Assembly (NCBI GenBank): GCA_049115495.1 | Contig: JAGDZV010000002.1 | Coordinates: 496,001 to 560,000 of the forward strand | Length of the DNA stretch: 64,000 bases | Direction of reading: 5' to 3' | Source: JACPUW01 sp049115495 | GTDB lineage: Bacteria; Bacteroidota; Bacteroidia; CAILMK01; JACPUW01 | Shown here: positions 44,798 through 52,519 of the stretch, in pieces | How positions within the stretch are numbered: position 1 is the first letter of the stretch | How the letters are laid out: each line of letters begins with the position of its first letter | Program-made: the position numbers and the translations under genes | The notes under the pieces: generated by a model | Told to the model about the DNA's origin: nothing | Database searches by the model: none | The model's input: only the letters and a program-made list of their open reading frames with translations

Positions 44798-44805
44798 TAC
44801 TTTTG
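44798..44805 (+). promoter_or_regulatory. TAnnTTTG -7 box for gltX
   Basis: TACTTTTG fits the Bacteroidota -7 box and lies 23 bases before the gltX start codon. The -33 TTG is not evident. Confidence 0.4.
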
Positions 44806-44827
44806 CAGGCCGATTTTAATTAGAAAA

Positions 44828-46549
44828 ATGGCCTTAGAAAACGTAAGAGTAAGATTTGCTCCAAGTCCTACCGGACCACTTCATGTTGGTGGTGTAAGAA
44901 CAGCCCTTTACAACTATTTATTAGCTAAAAAACATGGCGGAACTTTTGTATTAAGAATTGAGGATACCGATCAAAAGCGCTATGTTGAAGGAGCCGAAGA
45001 TTATATTAAAGAAGCTTTGGCATGGGCAGGAATTGATTATGATGAAGGTCCTGGAAGGGAAGGCGAATACGGACCGTATAGACAGTCTGAAAGAAAACAC
45101 CTTTACAAAGGATTTGCTGACCAGCTAATTGAGAATGGCAAAGCCTACTATGCTTTTGATTCAGAAGAAGAGCTTGTTGCCATGCGCGAAAGGCTAAAAA
45201 AGGCGGGTAAGGCTGCGCCCAAATACGATATGTTCGTAAGGGAATACATGCAAAATTCATTAACACTTTCTGCAGATGAAGTTAAGAATAGAATTTCTGA
45301 AGGGCAGCCATATGTTATTAGATTAAAAGTGCCTAGAAACGAAGAGGTTAGGTTTGAAGATGAGATTAGGGGCTGGGTGAGCGTGAAAAGTGAAGAAGTA
45401 GACGATAAGGTTCTCTTTAAGGCAGATGGCATGCCTACTTATCATCTTGCAAACATTGTTGACGATCATTTAATGAAAATTACCCATGTAATTAGGGGTG
45501 AAGAATGGTTGCCTAGCGCTCCATTACATGTACTTCTTTATGAAGCCTTTGGTTGGGATGCTCCAAAATTTGCGCATTTGCCATTGATTCTAAAACCAGA
45601 TCCAGTTACATATATAACAAAACGAACTAAACAGCAGTTTGCAGAGCAATTTGCTCTTGAATATGCTGAAAAAGAAGGAGTTGCATTTGAAGATGTGCAT
45701 AAAGTAGTGGGGCAAATTTTTTCAAACCCAAAAGATCTCAATAATCAACTACGATCAAACGACAAGGATAGCAATTCTAAAAAGTCAATTAAAGACTTTT
45801 TGAAAAAAGCCATGTATGGAAAACTAAGCAAAAGAGACGGCGATAGATTGGGCTTTCCCGTATTTCCGCTAAGCTGGGCTGAGCATAGCATAACAGGTTA
45901 TCGTGAGTCAGGCTATATGTCAGATGCATTTTTAAATATTTTGGTAATGCTTGGTTGGAATCCAGGAACTAACCAAGAAGTATTTTCAAAAAATGAGTTG
46001 ATAGAAGCGTTTTCCTTACCAAGAGTAGGCAAATCAGGAGCTAAGTTCGATCCCGATAAGGCAAAGTGGTATAACCAACAATTTTTAAGAAGAACTGATA
46101 GCAAAGCGTTTGTAAAGATGCTAAAGGAAGAAGTTGAAGAAAATGGGATAAAAGCAGATGATAATTATATAGAGAAAGTAATTGAAATCATAAAAGAGAA
46201 AGCAACTTTTAGTTCTGATTTTTGGGAATTAAGCTCATATTTCTTTTGTGCTCCACACGAATACGCGCAACATGTAATTGATAAGAAGTGGGATTCTGAT
46301 GCTCAGGTACTTTTTAAAGCTTTGGCTGACAAGTATGATTCAATAAACAATTTCTCATCAGAAAATGCCGAAATGGCATTTCAAGCAACTGGAGCCGAAC
46401 AAGGGATTGAATCAGGTAAGTATATGCAGCTATTGCGAGTTATGGTTACAGGTGTAGGAGCTGGTCCTGCTATTTACGAAACTCTGGCTCTAATTGGAAA
46501 GGATGAGGTAGTTTCTAGAATAAATAAAGCCATTGAAAGTTTGGGATAA
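44828..46549 (+). CDS. gltX: Glutamyl-tRNA synthetase with insertion before KLSKR
   Basis: A 573-residue class I aminoacyl-tRNA synthetase that charges tRNA-Glu. The HIGH-type motif is 'GPLHVGG' (16-22) and the second signature is GKLSKRDGD (331-339). In typical GltX the stretch between 'LPLILKPD' and 'GKLSKRDGD' is only a few residues; here about 72 residues intervene (259-330). The C-terminal anticodon-binding part is intact, so the protein is likely functional. The insertion may be common to related Bacteroidota and was not checked. A strong hairpin follows 38 bases after the stop. Confidence 0.96.
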   Translation: MALENVRVRFAPSPTGPLHVGGVRTALYNYLLAKKHGGTFVLRIEDTDQKRYVEGAEDYIKEALAWAGIDYDEGPGREGEYGPYRQSERKHLYKGFADQLIENGKAYYAFDSEEELVAMRERLKKAGKAAPKYDMFVREYMQNSLTLSADEVKNRISEGQPYVIRLKVPRNEEVRFEDEIRGWVSVKSEEVDDKVLFKADGMPTYHLANIVDDHLMKITHVIRGEEWLPSAPLHVLLYEAFGWDAPKFAHLPLILKPDPVTYITKRTKQQFAEQFALEYAEKEGVAFEDVHKVVGQIFSNPKDLNNQLRSNDKDSNSKKSIKDFLKKAMYGKLSKRDGDRLGFPVFPLSWAEHSITGYRESGYMSDAFLNILVMLGWNPGTNQEVFSKNELIEAFSLPRVGKSGAKFDPDKAKWYNQQFLRRTDSKAFVKMLKEEVEENGIKADDNYIEKVIEIIKEKATFSSDFWELSSYFFCAPHEYAQHVIDKKWDSDAQVLFKALADKYDSINNFSSENAEMAFQATGAEQGIESGKYMQLLRVMVTGVGAGPAIYETLALIGKDEVVSRINKAIESLG

Positions 46550-46587
46550 TTTTATAAGGAACTTTGAATTATTTCTAAATCATAAAA

Positions 46588-46616
46588 AAACACCCATGAT
46601 ATTATCATGGGTGTTT
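46588..46616 (+). terminator. Perfect inverted repeat (gltX terminator) spanning the next gene's ATG
   Basis: AAACACCCATGATA, a central T and TATCATGGGTGTTT form a perfect 14-base inverted repeat. It starts 38 bases after the gltX stop and is followed by T-rich sequence, so it fits an intrinsic terminator. The ATG at 46596, the likely start of the GT-C gene, lies in the 5' arm, so folding would also hide that start. Confidence 0.7.
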
Positions 46617-48092
46617 GCATTATTGGTTGTATTAAATGCCTGGGTTTGTGATGATGCTTTTATTTCTTTCAGAACCGTAGATAATTTTGTTAATGGTTTT
46701 GGTTTAAGATATAATGTGGTTGAAAGGGTTCAAACCTTTACAAATCCACTTTTAGTAATTATCCTATTGCCTATTCATGCAATATTTAAAGGTATTAGTC
46801 AAGATGCTATTTACTATGAAAGTTTAGGATTGTCATTTTTGTTACTGGGTTTATTCTTGTACTTACTTAACTTGCTTATAAAGAGTCTATTAAATAGATC
46901 AATTGTACTTTTCTTACTCTGTATTAACGTTCCTATTATTGATTTTTTCACATCTGGTTTAGAGAACTCAATTAATTATGTATTGACCGTAATTGTTTTA
47001 TTAGCGATAGTTAAGAACAAGCCTAATTCAATTGCCTTTTTTTCAGGAGTAATGGTTTTAAGTAGACTTGATCTGTTGATATTTGTTCTTCCATGCATAG
47101 CATATTATGCAATTTATGAGAAACGAAACATTAGTTTATTCTCTTTTTTAGGGCTTTTTGTTTTTCCATGGGCCGCATGGGAAGTTTTTTCTCTAGTTTA
47201 CTATGGTACACCAATACCGAATTCTGTTATAGCGAAAGTTGGTTTCGATCCATCTTTCAAGAGCGTAGTGTACAATGATTTGAATTATCTTTTCGGTACT
47301 TATTATTGGTATCCAATTGCATTTTTAATGCCGATTGTATTGTTTCTTAATTTGGATTTTAAAAAGAATTCCCAAGGCTTTTTTCTAATTGGAGCATGCG
47401 CATATCTGCTCTTTCCTTTTTTAGGCGGGGGAGACTTTATGGCAGGTAGATTTCAAACAGTACCCACCTTGGCATTAATCGTTCTAAGCGGGGTTAATGG
47501 TTTTAAAATGGATTTTAGAAAAGTTCTTGCTCTACTTTTAGTTGTTTTTTTTGTGCATCCGAACTCTCTCATAGGGCAATTTGAAAAAACGGCCACCAAA
47601 GGAAAAAAGAATAATGTTTTTAGCAAAGTAGCTGATGAAAAGATGTTCTACTTTTACAATACTTCATTAATGAGGAAAACCCTGAAAAGGGAAAGTATAA
47701 GTCACACGTGGTTGAAATTAGGAGAAATTGATCTGGGCGAAAGAGATATGGATTCTGTGATAGTTTGGCTAATGGCTGGTTTTAAAAGTTATTGTGCTGG
47801 ATCCAACAAATATATAACTGACAAGATTGGATTGACTGATCCATTGCTATCTAGACTTCCTTGTAATGAGCCAAACGAATGGCGACCAGGACATGCAACT
47901 AAAAAATACCCAAAGGGATACCTTGAAACAATTTTAAATACTGAAAATTTAATTGAAGACGAAAAAATCAGGGTGCTCTATGATGATATATTGCTTGTAA
48001 CAAGATCTGAAGAATTGTTTACAAAAGAAAGGTGGGCGGCAATTTGGAGATTAAATACCGGTTACCATAAAATAGAGCGGGGTTATGAGTAA
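46596..48092 (+). CDS. Membrane GT-C glycosyltransferase (AftB-like arabinofuranosyltransferase family)
   Basis: A 498-residue polytopic protein with about ten helices. The DD motif of GT-C enzymes is near the start ('WVCDDAFISFRTVDNF'), followed by a family motif 'GFGLRYNVVERVQTFTNPL'. The C-terminal soluble part contains 'KIGLTDPLLSRLPC' and 'NEWRPGHATKKYPKGYLETIL', typical of the mycobacterial AftB-like group. The frame continues upstream to a TTG at 46533 inside the gltX gene; the ATG at 46596 is preferred. It sits upstream of a GT2 and a flippase-like gene, so it likely decorates a lipid-linked or surface glycan. The donor is unknown. Confidence 0.82.
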   Translation: MILSWVFALLVVLNAWVCDDAFISFRTVDNFVNGFGLRYNVVERVQTFTNPLLVIILLPIHAIFKGISQDAIYYESLGLSFLLLGLFLYLLNLLIKSLLNRSIVLFLLCINVPIIDFFTSGLENSINYVLTVIVLLAIVKNKPNSIAFFSGVMVLSRLDLLIFVLPCIAYYAIYEKRNISLFSFLGLFVFPWAAWEVFSLVYYGTPIPNSVIAKVGFDPSFKSVVYNDLNYLFGTYYWYPIAFLMPIVLFLNLDFKKNSQGFFLIGACAYLLFPFLGGGDFMAGRFQTVPTLALIVLSGVNGFKMDFRKVLALLLVVFFVHPNSLIGQFEKTATKGKKNNVFSKVADEKMFYFYNTSLMRKTLKRESISHTWLKLGEIDLGERDMDSVIVWLMAGFKSYCAGSNKYITDKIGLTDPLLSRLPCNEPNEWRPGHATKKYPKGYLETILNTENLIEDEKIRVLYDDILLVTRSEELFTKERWAAIWRLNTGYHKIERGYE

Positions 48093-48132
48093 CCAATTAT
48101 TCATCTCATCTTTGCAATCGCAAAATCATAAA

Positions 48133-49077
48133 ATGAAGATTTCAGTTGTAGTGCCAGTAATGAATGAAGAAGAGAATGTTAAGCCTCTTTTCGATAACAT
48201 TAAGAATGCACTTAAAGATTTTGAATACGAAGCTGTAATTGTTGACGACGGTAGTACTGACAGAACCGTTGAGTTAATGAAAGCTGAGGCAAATGACCAA
48301 TTTAGAATTGTGGTTCTAAAGAAAAATTATGGCCAAAGCACGGCAATGGCAGCCGGAATAGCAGAAGCTAGCGGTGATTACATCGCCACCATGGACGGTG
48401 ACCTTCAGAATGACCCTTCTGATATTCCAATGATGCTGAAGATGATGCAAGAGGAAGGTTGGGACCTTGTCCATGGCAAAAGAGCCAACAGGCAAGATGG
48501 CATGTTTTTACGAAAGGTTCCTTCTAAAATTGCCAACTCAATTATTAGAAACTCAACTGATGTACATATAAGTGATTATGGCTGTACCTTAAAGGTGTTT
48601 AAAGCAGATATTGCAAAGAACCTGGGCTTATATGGCGAACTTCATAGATTTATTCCTGTATTGGCAAAAATGCAAGGTGCTAGTATTACTGAAGTTGATG
48701 TTAAACACCATGCGAGGCAGTTTGGAACTTCAAAGTATGGGATAAATAGAACCTTTAAGGTAATGAGTGATTTGTTACTCATGTTGTTTTTCCAGAAGTA
48801 CATTCAAAAGCCAATGCACCTTTTTGGAACACTTGGAATATTTTCATTCATAGTGGGTATTTTATTAGGTTTAGGTTTAACAGTTTACAAGTTCGTGGCA
48901 AGTGCAGATATTGGTGATAGACCCTTGCTAATTTTTGCAGTTGGACTGGTATTAGGAGGAATTCAGTTGATAAGTTTTGGATTTATTGCTGAACTAATCA
49001 TGAGAACTTATTATGAAAGCCAAGGCAAACAAGTATTTAGAATTAAAGAAGTAGCCGTTGGCCAAAAGCAAGCTTAA
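48133..49077 (+). CDS. GT2 glycosyltransferase with C-terminal membrane helices (GtrB/Dpm-like)
   Basis: A 314-residue protein starting at MKISVVVPVMNEEENV, the usual start of the fold; an earlier ATG at 48085 would add 16 residues and overlap the preceding stop. The GT2 features are the DD pair 'IVDDGSTD' and the metal motif 'ATMDGDLQNDP'. Two transmembrane helices lie in 'LFGTLGIFSFIVGILLGLG' and 'FAVGLVLGGIQLISFGFIA'. Such proteins load a sugar onto polyprenyl phosphate, supplying GT-C enzymes such as its upstream neighbour. This gene order is the basis for the glycan-modification reading. Confidence 0.88.
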   Translation: MKISVVVPVMNEEENVKPLFDNIKNALKDFEYEAVIVDDGSTDRTVELMKAEANDQFRIVVLKKNYGQSTAMAAGIAEASGDYIATMDGDLQNDPSDIPMMLKMMQEEGWDLVHGKRANRQDGMFLRKVPSKIANSIIRNSTDVHISDYGCTLKVFKADIAKNLGLYGELHRFIPVLAKMQGASITEVDVKHHARQFGTSKYGINRTFKVMSDLLLMLFFQKYIQKPMHLFGTLGIFSFIVGILLGLGLTVYKFVASADIGDRPLLIFAVGLVLGGIQLISFGFIAELIMRTYYESQGKQVFRIKEVAVGQKQA

Positions 49078-49942
49078 AAAAGTAGGTACAACAATTTTAA
49101 AGATTGTAATAAGCCTTGCTGCCGTTACCTATGTGTTTTACAAAATTGATGAAGAAACAAAAAGTGAAATTCTATCGGCTTTAAAAACGGCCAATCCACT
49201 TCATTTAATATTGGCATTACTTTTATTCAATGTCTCAAAAATTATTAGCTCTATTCGGCTCAATGGGTATTTTGAGTGTATCAATGTTAAGCTTGAAGAA
49301 ATTTTTAATCTTAAGCTATATTATTTGGGCATGTTCTATAATTTGTTTCTGCCTGGCGGCATTGGCGGAGACGGATACAAGGTTTACTATTTACAAAAGA
49401 ACCATGGCGGCTCCACTAAAAAACTCATTGCAGCAACCTTACTCGATAGACTCTCAGGTGTTGTAGTACTGGGTTTTTTAGCATTACTACTTGCTTTACT
49501 TTCAAGTTTAGATCAAATTGTAGCTGGCCAAAGTATTATTTTGATAGTTCTTTCAATTTTGGCATTTCCCTTATTTTGGTTTATACACAATAGGTTTTTT
49601 AATGAATTTAATCCTGAGTTTATTAGGGCATTGATCATGGGGTTTGGTGTTCAAATATCTCAGTTAGTTTGTGCGGCATTTATTCTGTGGGCTATTGATG
49701 CTCAGGGTCAATTCTTTGACTATATGACTTTATTTCTAGTATCATCAGTGGTTGCCGTTTTGCCATTTACAATTGGTGGAGTTGGAGCAAGAGAACTTGT
49801 AATGCTTGAAGGTGTAGTTCTGTTTTCTTCACTAGGTGCTTATAACGCGCAAGCTACAGCGCTGACATTTTCGATATTGTTTTTCGTGATCACGGCCATT
49901 TCATCACTTATTGGAATTATATTCAGTATTAAGTTAAAATGA
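49058..49942 (+). CDS. Flippase-like membrane protein (LPG synthase transmembrane family, TTG start)
   Basis: A 294-residue integral membrane protein with about eight helices. 'FNVSKIISSIRLNGYFECINV' and 'GMFYNLFLPGGIGGDGYKVYY' are the family hallmarks of the lysylphosphatidylglycerol-synthase transmembrane (UPF0104) group. The gene begins at a TTG at 49058 inside the GT2 gene: 'MAKSKLKKVGTTILKIV' runs straight into the first helix and no nearby ATG exists. Members are thought to flip lipid-linked substrates. Its place in this cluster supports export of a glycolipid intermediate. Confidence 0.85.
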   Translation: MAKSKLKKVGTTILKIVISLAAVTYVFYKIDEETKSEILSALKTANPLHLILALLLFNVSKIISSIRLNGYFECINVKLEEIFNLKLYYLGMFYNLFLPGGIGGDGYKVYYLQKNHGGSTKKLIAATLLDRLSGVVVLGFLALLLALLSSLDQIVAGQSIILIVLSILAFPLFWFIHNRFFNEFNPEFIRALIMGFGVQISQLVCAAFILWAIDAQGQFFDYMTLFLVSSVVAVLPFTIGGVGARELVMLEGVVLFSSLGAYNAQATALTFSILFFVITAISSLIGIIFSIKLK

Positions 49943-50994
49943 AAAAATGTGATTACATTATAATCGGAGCAGGCCTGGCAGGTACAATACTTGCTGATTT
50001 TCTTTCGAAAAAGGCTTCGGTGGTGGTTTTTGATAAAGAAGCTGGTGAGTATGGAAGCAAGGTAGCAGCTGGAATATATAATCCAGTTACGGGCCGAAGA
50101 ATGGTGAAGTCTTGGATGGTAGACACTTTTGCTCCTTTTGCATTAGATTATTATAGACAAAAAGAAAAAGAAATCAACCAAAAACTAATTGATGTAATTG
50201 ATATTCAGCGGCTTTTTCATAATGTTCAGCAAAGAAATGAGTGGCTTGAAAGAGTAGACTTTGATCAGTTACAAGAAATTATTCGAGCACAAATTGAACC
50301 CGATTCTGAAAACCGGATTTGGTTCAAAGAGCACGGTGGCGTAACCACGGCAACTTCGTGGCGATTGAATACAGTAAAGTATTTGGATGCTTGGCATGGT
50401 AATTGGCTAAAGAGTGGGCAACTAATAAGGGAATCCATTGATTATGGCGATATCAAAGTCAACGGAGAACAAGTTAGAGTAAATGACATTGAAGCAAAAC
50501 GAGTTATATTTTGTGAAGGCTGGAATATTGGCAAAAACCCATGGTTTGATTTTTTACCAATAAAGCCAAATAAGGGGGAGCTATTAACTATTGAAGCTAA
50601 AGGGCTTGACGTTAATGACATGGTTCAGAAACGAATATTTGTACTTCCAATAGGAGAGGATAAGTACAAAGTTGGTGCTACTTATGACCGTGAAAATCAT
50701 GATTATTTACCAACGGAAAAAGCAAAGTGGTGGCTACTTGAAAGATTAGATAACATCATAAAAGTTCCTTACAAAATTCTGAGCCAGAAGGCGGGGATTA
50801 GGCCGGCAAGTGTAGATAGAAGACCTTTTGTTGGTCAGCACCCTGAATTTAAAAGCCTATTTGTTTTCAATGGTTTTGGTTCTAAAGGCGTACATCAAAT
50901 GCCGTGGAGTGCCAATCATTTTGTTAAGGTACTAGAAGAAGGTGCTGAATTAAATAGTGAAATGAGTATTCAGCGATTTAGTGACCGCCAATAA
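49939..50994 (+). CDS. FAD-dependent oxidoreductase (DAO family)
   Basis: A 351-residue protein with an N-terminal FAD motif 'YIIIGAGLAGTILADFL' and the acidic residue 'VVFDKE' at the end of the second strand. A second fold mark is 'KAGIRPASVDRRPFVGQHPEFK' plus 'FNGFGSKGVHQMPW' near the C-terminus, as in glycine oxidase- and DAO-type enzymes. The substrate is unknown. It overlaps the preceding flippase-like gene by ATGA, so it is in the same operon. Its 3' end overlaps the PIN gene on the opposite strand by 17 bases. Confidence 0.85.
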   Translation: MKKCDYIIIGAGLAGTILADFLSKKASVVVFDKEAGEYGSKVAAGIYNPVTGRRMVKSWMVDTFAPFALDYYRQKEKEINQKLIDVIDIQRLFHNVQQRNEWLERVDFDQLQEIIRAQIEPDSENRIWFKEHGGVTTATSWRLNTVKYLDAWHGNWLKSGQLIRESIDYGDIKVNGEQVRVNDIEAKRVIFCEGWNIGKNPWFDFLPIKPNKGELLTIEAKGLDVNDMVQKRIFVLPIGEDKYKVGATYDRENHDYLPTEKAKWWLLERLDNIIKVPYKILSQKAGIRPASVDRRPFVGQHPEFKSLFVFNGFGSKGVHQMPWSANHFVKVLEEGAELNSEMSIQRFSDRQ

Positions 50995-51400
50995 TCTGTT
51001 TTAGAAAATCTGAGGGCTCCATCACATTTATTTTACTGTAGTAAAAGCCGTTTACATCATCTGTAATAATGTAATTGGCATTGCAATTAAGGGCAGAATA
51101 GTACTGAATGCCATCTTCTAAATCATTGATTTTCGGATTTTTAACGGCCAATTTTGTGCAATTTTCATCAATTGTGGTGATTTTTAGGTGCTCTAGAAGA
51201 ATCGATATCTTTTTCTTGGCTAAAGCTTCTCCATGTTTTTTTGTGGCGAAATAAAAAGCAATTGCAATTACGGTTGGTGAAGTATAAAGCGCAAAATTTG
51301 GTCTATCAGCCAAACTAAGAATTTTTGCCCCATAACTAAAGAGTGGATATTCCTTGTTTAATACGGCAACTAATACATTGGCATCAATAAATAATTTCAT
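50978..51400 (-). CDS. PIN-domain toxin (VapC-like)
   Basis: A 140-residue PIN-domain protein: the first conserved Asp is in MKLFIDANV, the acidic residues of the second motif lie in 'NDLEDGIQYYSAL' and the last in 'YIITDDVNGF'. PIN toxins are ribonucleases. It lies 11 bases downstream of a DUF6364/VapB-like gene, the usual antitoxin-toxin order, and overlaps the convergent DAO gene by 17 bases. The target RNA is unknown. Confidence 0.88.
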   Translation of the reverse strand: MKLFIDANVLVAVLNKEYPLFSYGAKILSLADRPNFALYTSPTVIAIAFYFATKKHGEALAKKKISILLEHLKITTIDENCTKLAVKNPKINDLEDGIQYYSALNCNANYIITDDVNGFYYSKINVMEPSDFLKQIIGGH

Positions 51401-51411
51401 AGCCGCTTTAA

Positions 51412-51657
51412 TTACCTTTCTCTAAATTCTTTTTTGGTTTTTGACCTGCTACGGGTTTTGTACTCTATTTCTCCTTCGGCAACCATATTTACCCAATCTG
51501 AGATTGGAAGATCGTCTAAGCTGTAAGTGTTGGTTTCGGTGGTTTTTCTAAGCAAAAACTCGCAAAGCCTTGATAGACTAATATTATGCTTTTGGGCAAA
51601 ATCCTTGGCTTGCTCAATTACATCTTGATTAAAACTTAAAGTTACCTTGGCATCCAT
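51412..51657 (-). CDS. DUF6364-like antitoxin (VapB-type)
   Basis: An 81-residue protein starting at MDAKVTLSFNQDVIEQAK. The short N-terminal strand, then helix 'DVIEQAKDFAQKHNISLS' and 'RLCEFLLRKT', match ribbon-helix-helix-like DUF6364 antitoxins. The C-terminus is basic (KTRSRSKTKKEFRER), which may contact the toxin or DNA. The start is set at 51657 because the TTG at 51675 adds only unmatched residues. It is paired with the PIN gene. Confidence 0.82.
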   Translation of the reverse strand: MDAKVTLSFNQDVIEQAKDFAQKHNISLSRLCEFLLRKTTETNTYSLDDLPISDWVNMVAEGEIEYKTRSRSKTKKEFRER

Positions 51658-51717
51658 GGCGTAAATTTTATTCAAATATACAAAAGTTATACGTGTATTA
51701 TTAAGATTTATTACGTA

Positions 51718-52452
51718 CTAATAAAAACCGTAAATCCAGCCTTCAGTTGACGCTTTTGAAATGAAGCCTTCCTCAATTTTAAGCCTTGATCCTTTATTTT
51801 TATTGGCTTCGTGTGCTGCAAACAATGCGCAAAGCAATGCATCTTTTTGGTGTTCAGATTTGGCATTTTCAAGGTAAGGAGTTGCCCAGTTCCAAAATTC
51901 CTTTTGTTCATCCCTTTCTGTCTTTCCGGGTTTAAGATTTCCCGGATAACATTCAAAAGCATTTAAACCATTAGAAACTTCCGTACCGTCAAAAGGCATT
52001 TGATTAAGCATTACATTTTCATCTTTCAGGATTTGAAACACCCTGAGTACGAGAAAAGTTAGGCTTGTAAGTTGATCAAAGGTTGAAGAAAGCGGTCGTT
52101 TTTGGGTTTTTTCAAATAGGTAAGTTTCACTTTCTCTGTACGCTAAAGGATTAGCTATTTGATTATAAAAGTTTAGTGGTTTAATTTCATTGAGTTGTTT
52201 CATTTGCTCAACAAAGGCATTTGGAAACCTGAGCGGGGCATCTATGGCCAGAAATGAATGTGCGGTCTGCCTTGAATATTTAATGATATCAAGGGCAATT
52301 GATTGAGCCAATTCTTCTGCAGTTTTTGGTTTCTTGTAAGACTTAATGTCAAGAATTTCAATTCTTGAATCATTGGGTTCGAGTACAGCTAAAGCATTGT
52401 TTGCCCCATGCATACCACCAACATCCCAACCTATGTAAATTGATTTCTTCAT
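51718..52452 (-). CDS. DUF429-like protein (predicted RNase H-like fold)
   Basis: A 244-residue protein with an N-terminal 'YIGWDVGGMHGANNALAVL' and 'SFLAIDAPLRFPNAF', features of the DUF429 family, which has an RNase H-like actin fold and is predicted to be a nuclease. The conserved Asp residues are in the first motif and 'AIDAPL'. The C-terminus has 'HQKDALLCALFAAHEA', a typical ending (D-A-hydrophobic-A-A). It is divergent from mtnA across a palindrome. Its function is unproven. Confidence 0.75.
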   Translation of the reverse strand: MKKSIYIGWDVGGMHGANNALAVLEPNDSRIEILDIKSYKKPKTAEELAQSIALDIIKYSRQTAHSFLAIDAPLRFPNAFVEQMKQLNEIKPLNFYNQIANPLAYRESETYLFEKTQKRPLSSTFDQLTSLTFLVLRVFQILKDENVMLNQMPFDGTEVSNGLNAFECYPGNLKPGKTERDEQKEFWNWATPYLENAKSEHQKDALLCALFAAHEANKNKGSRLKIEEGFISKASTEGWIYGFY

Positions 52453-52459
52453 TAACTAT

Positions 52460-52471
52460 TTGGTTAACCAA
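52460..52471. promoter_or_regulatory. Perfect 12-base palindrome TTGGTTAACCAA
   Basis: The sequence TTGGTTAACCAA is its own reverse complement and lies 8 bases before the DUF429 start and about 49 bases before mtnA, in the divergent gap. A dimeric repressor could use it to control both genes. This is inferred only from symmetry and position. Confidence 0.35.
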
Positions 52472-52519
52472 TACGGATAAACAAAGTTTTAATTGAAATT
52501 TGAATTTCGATTTAAGCAA

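Noticed and set aside
46533..46595. TTG-started extension of the GT-C protein
   Set aside because: It overlaps gltX and the terminator; I preferred the ATG at 46596, but the TTG remains possible.
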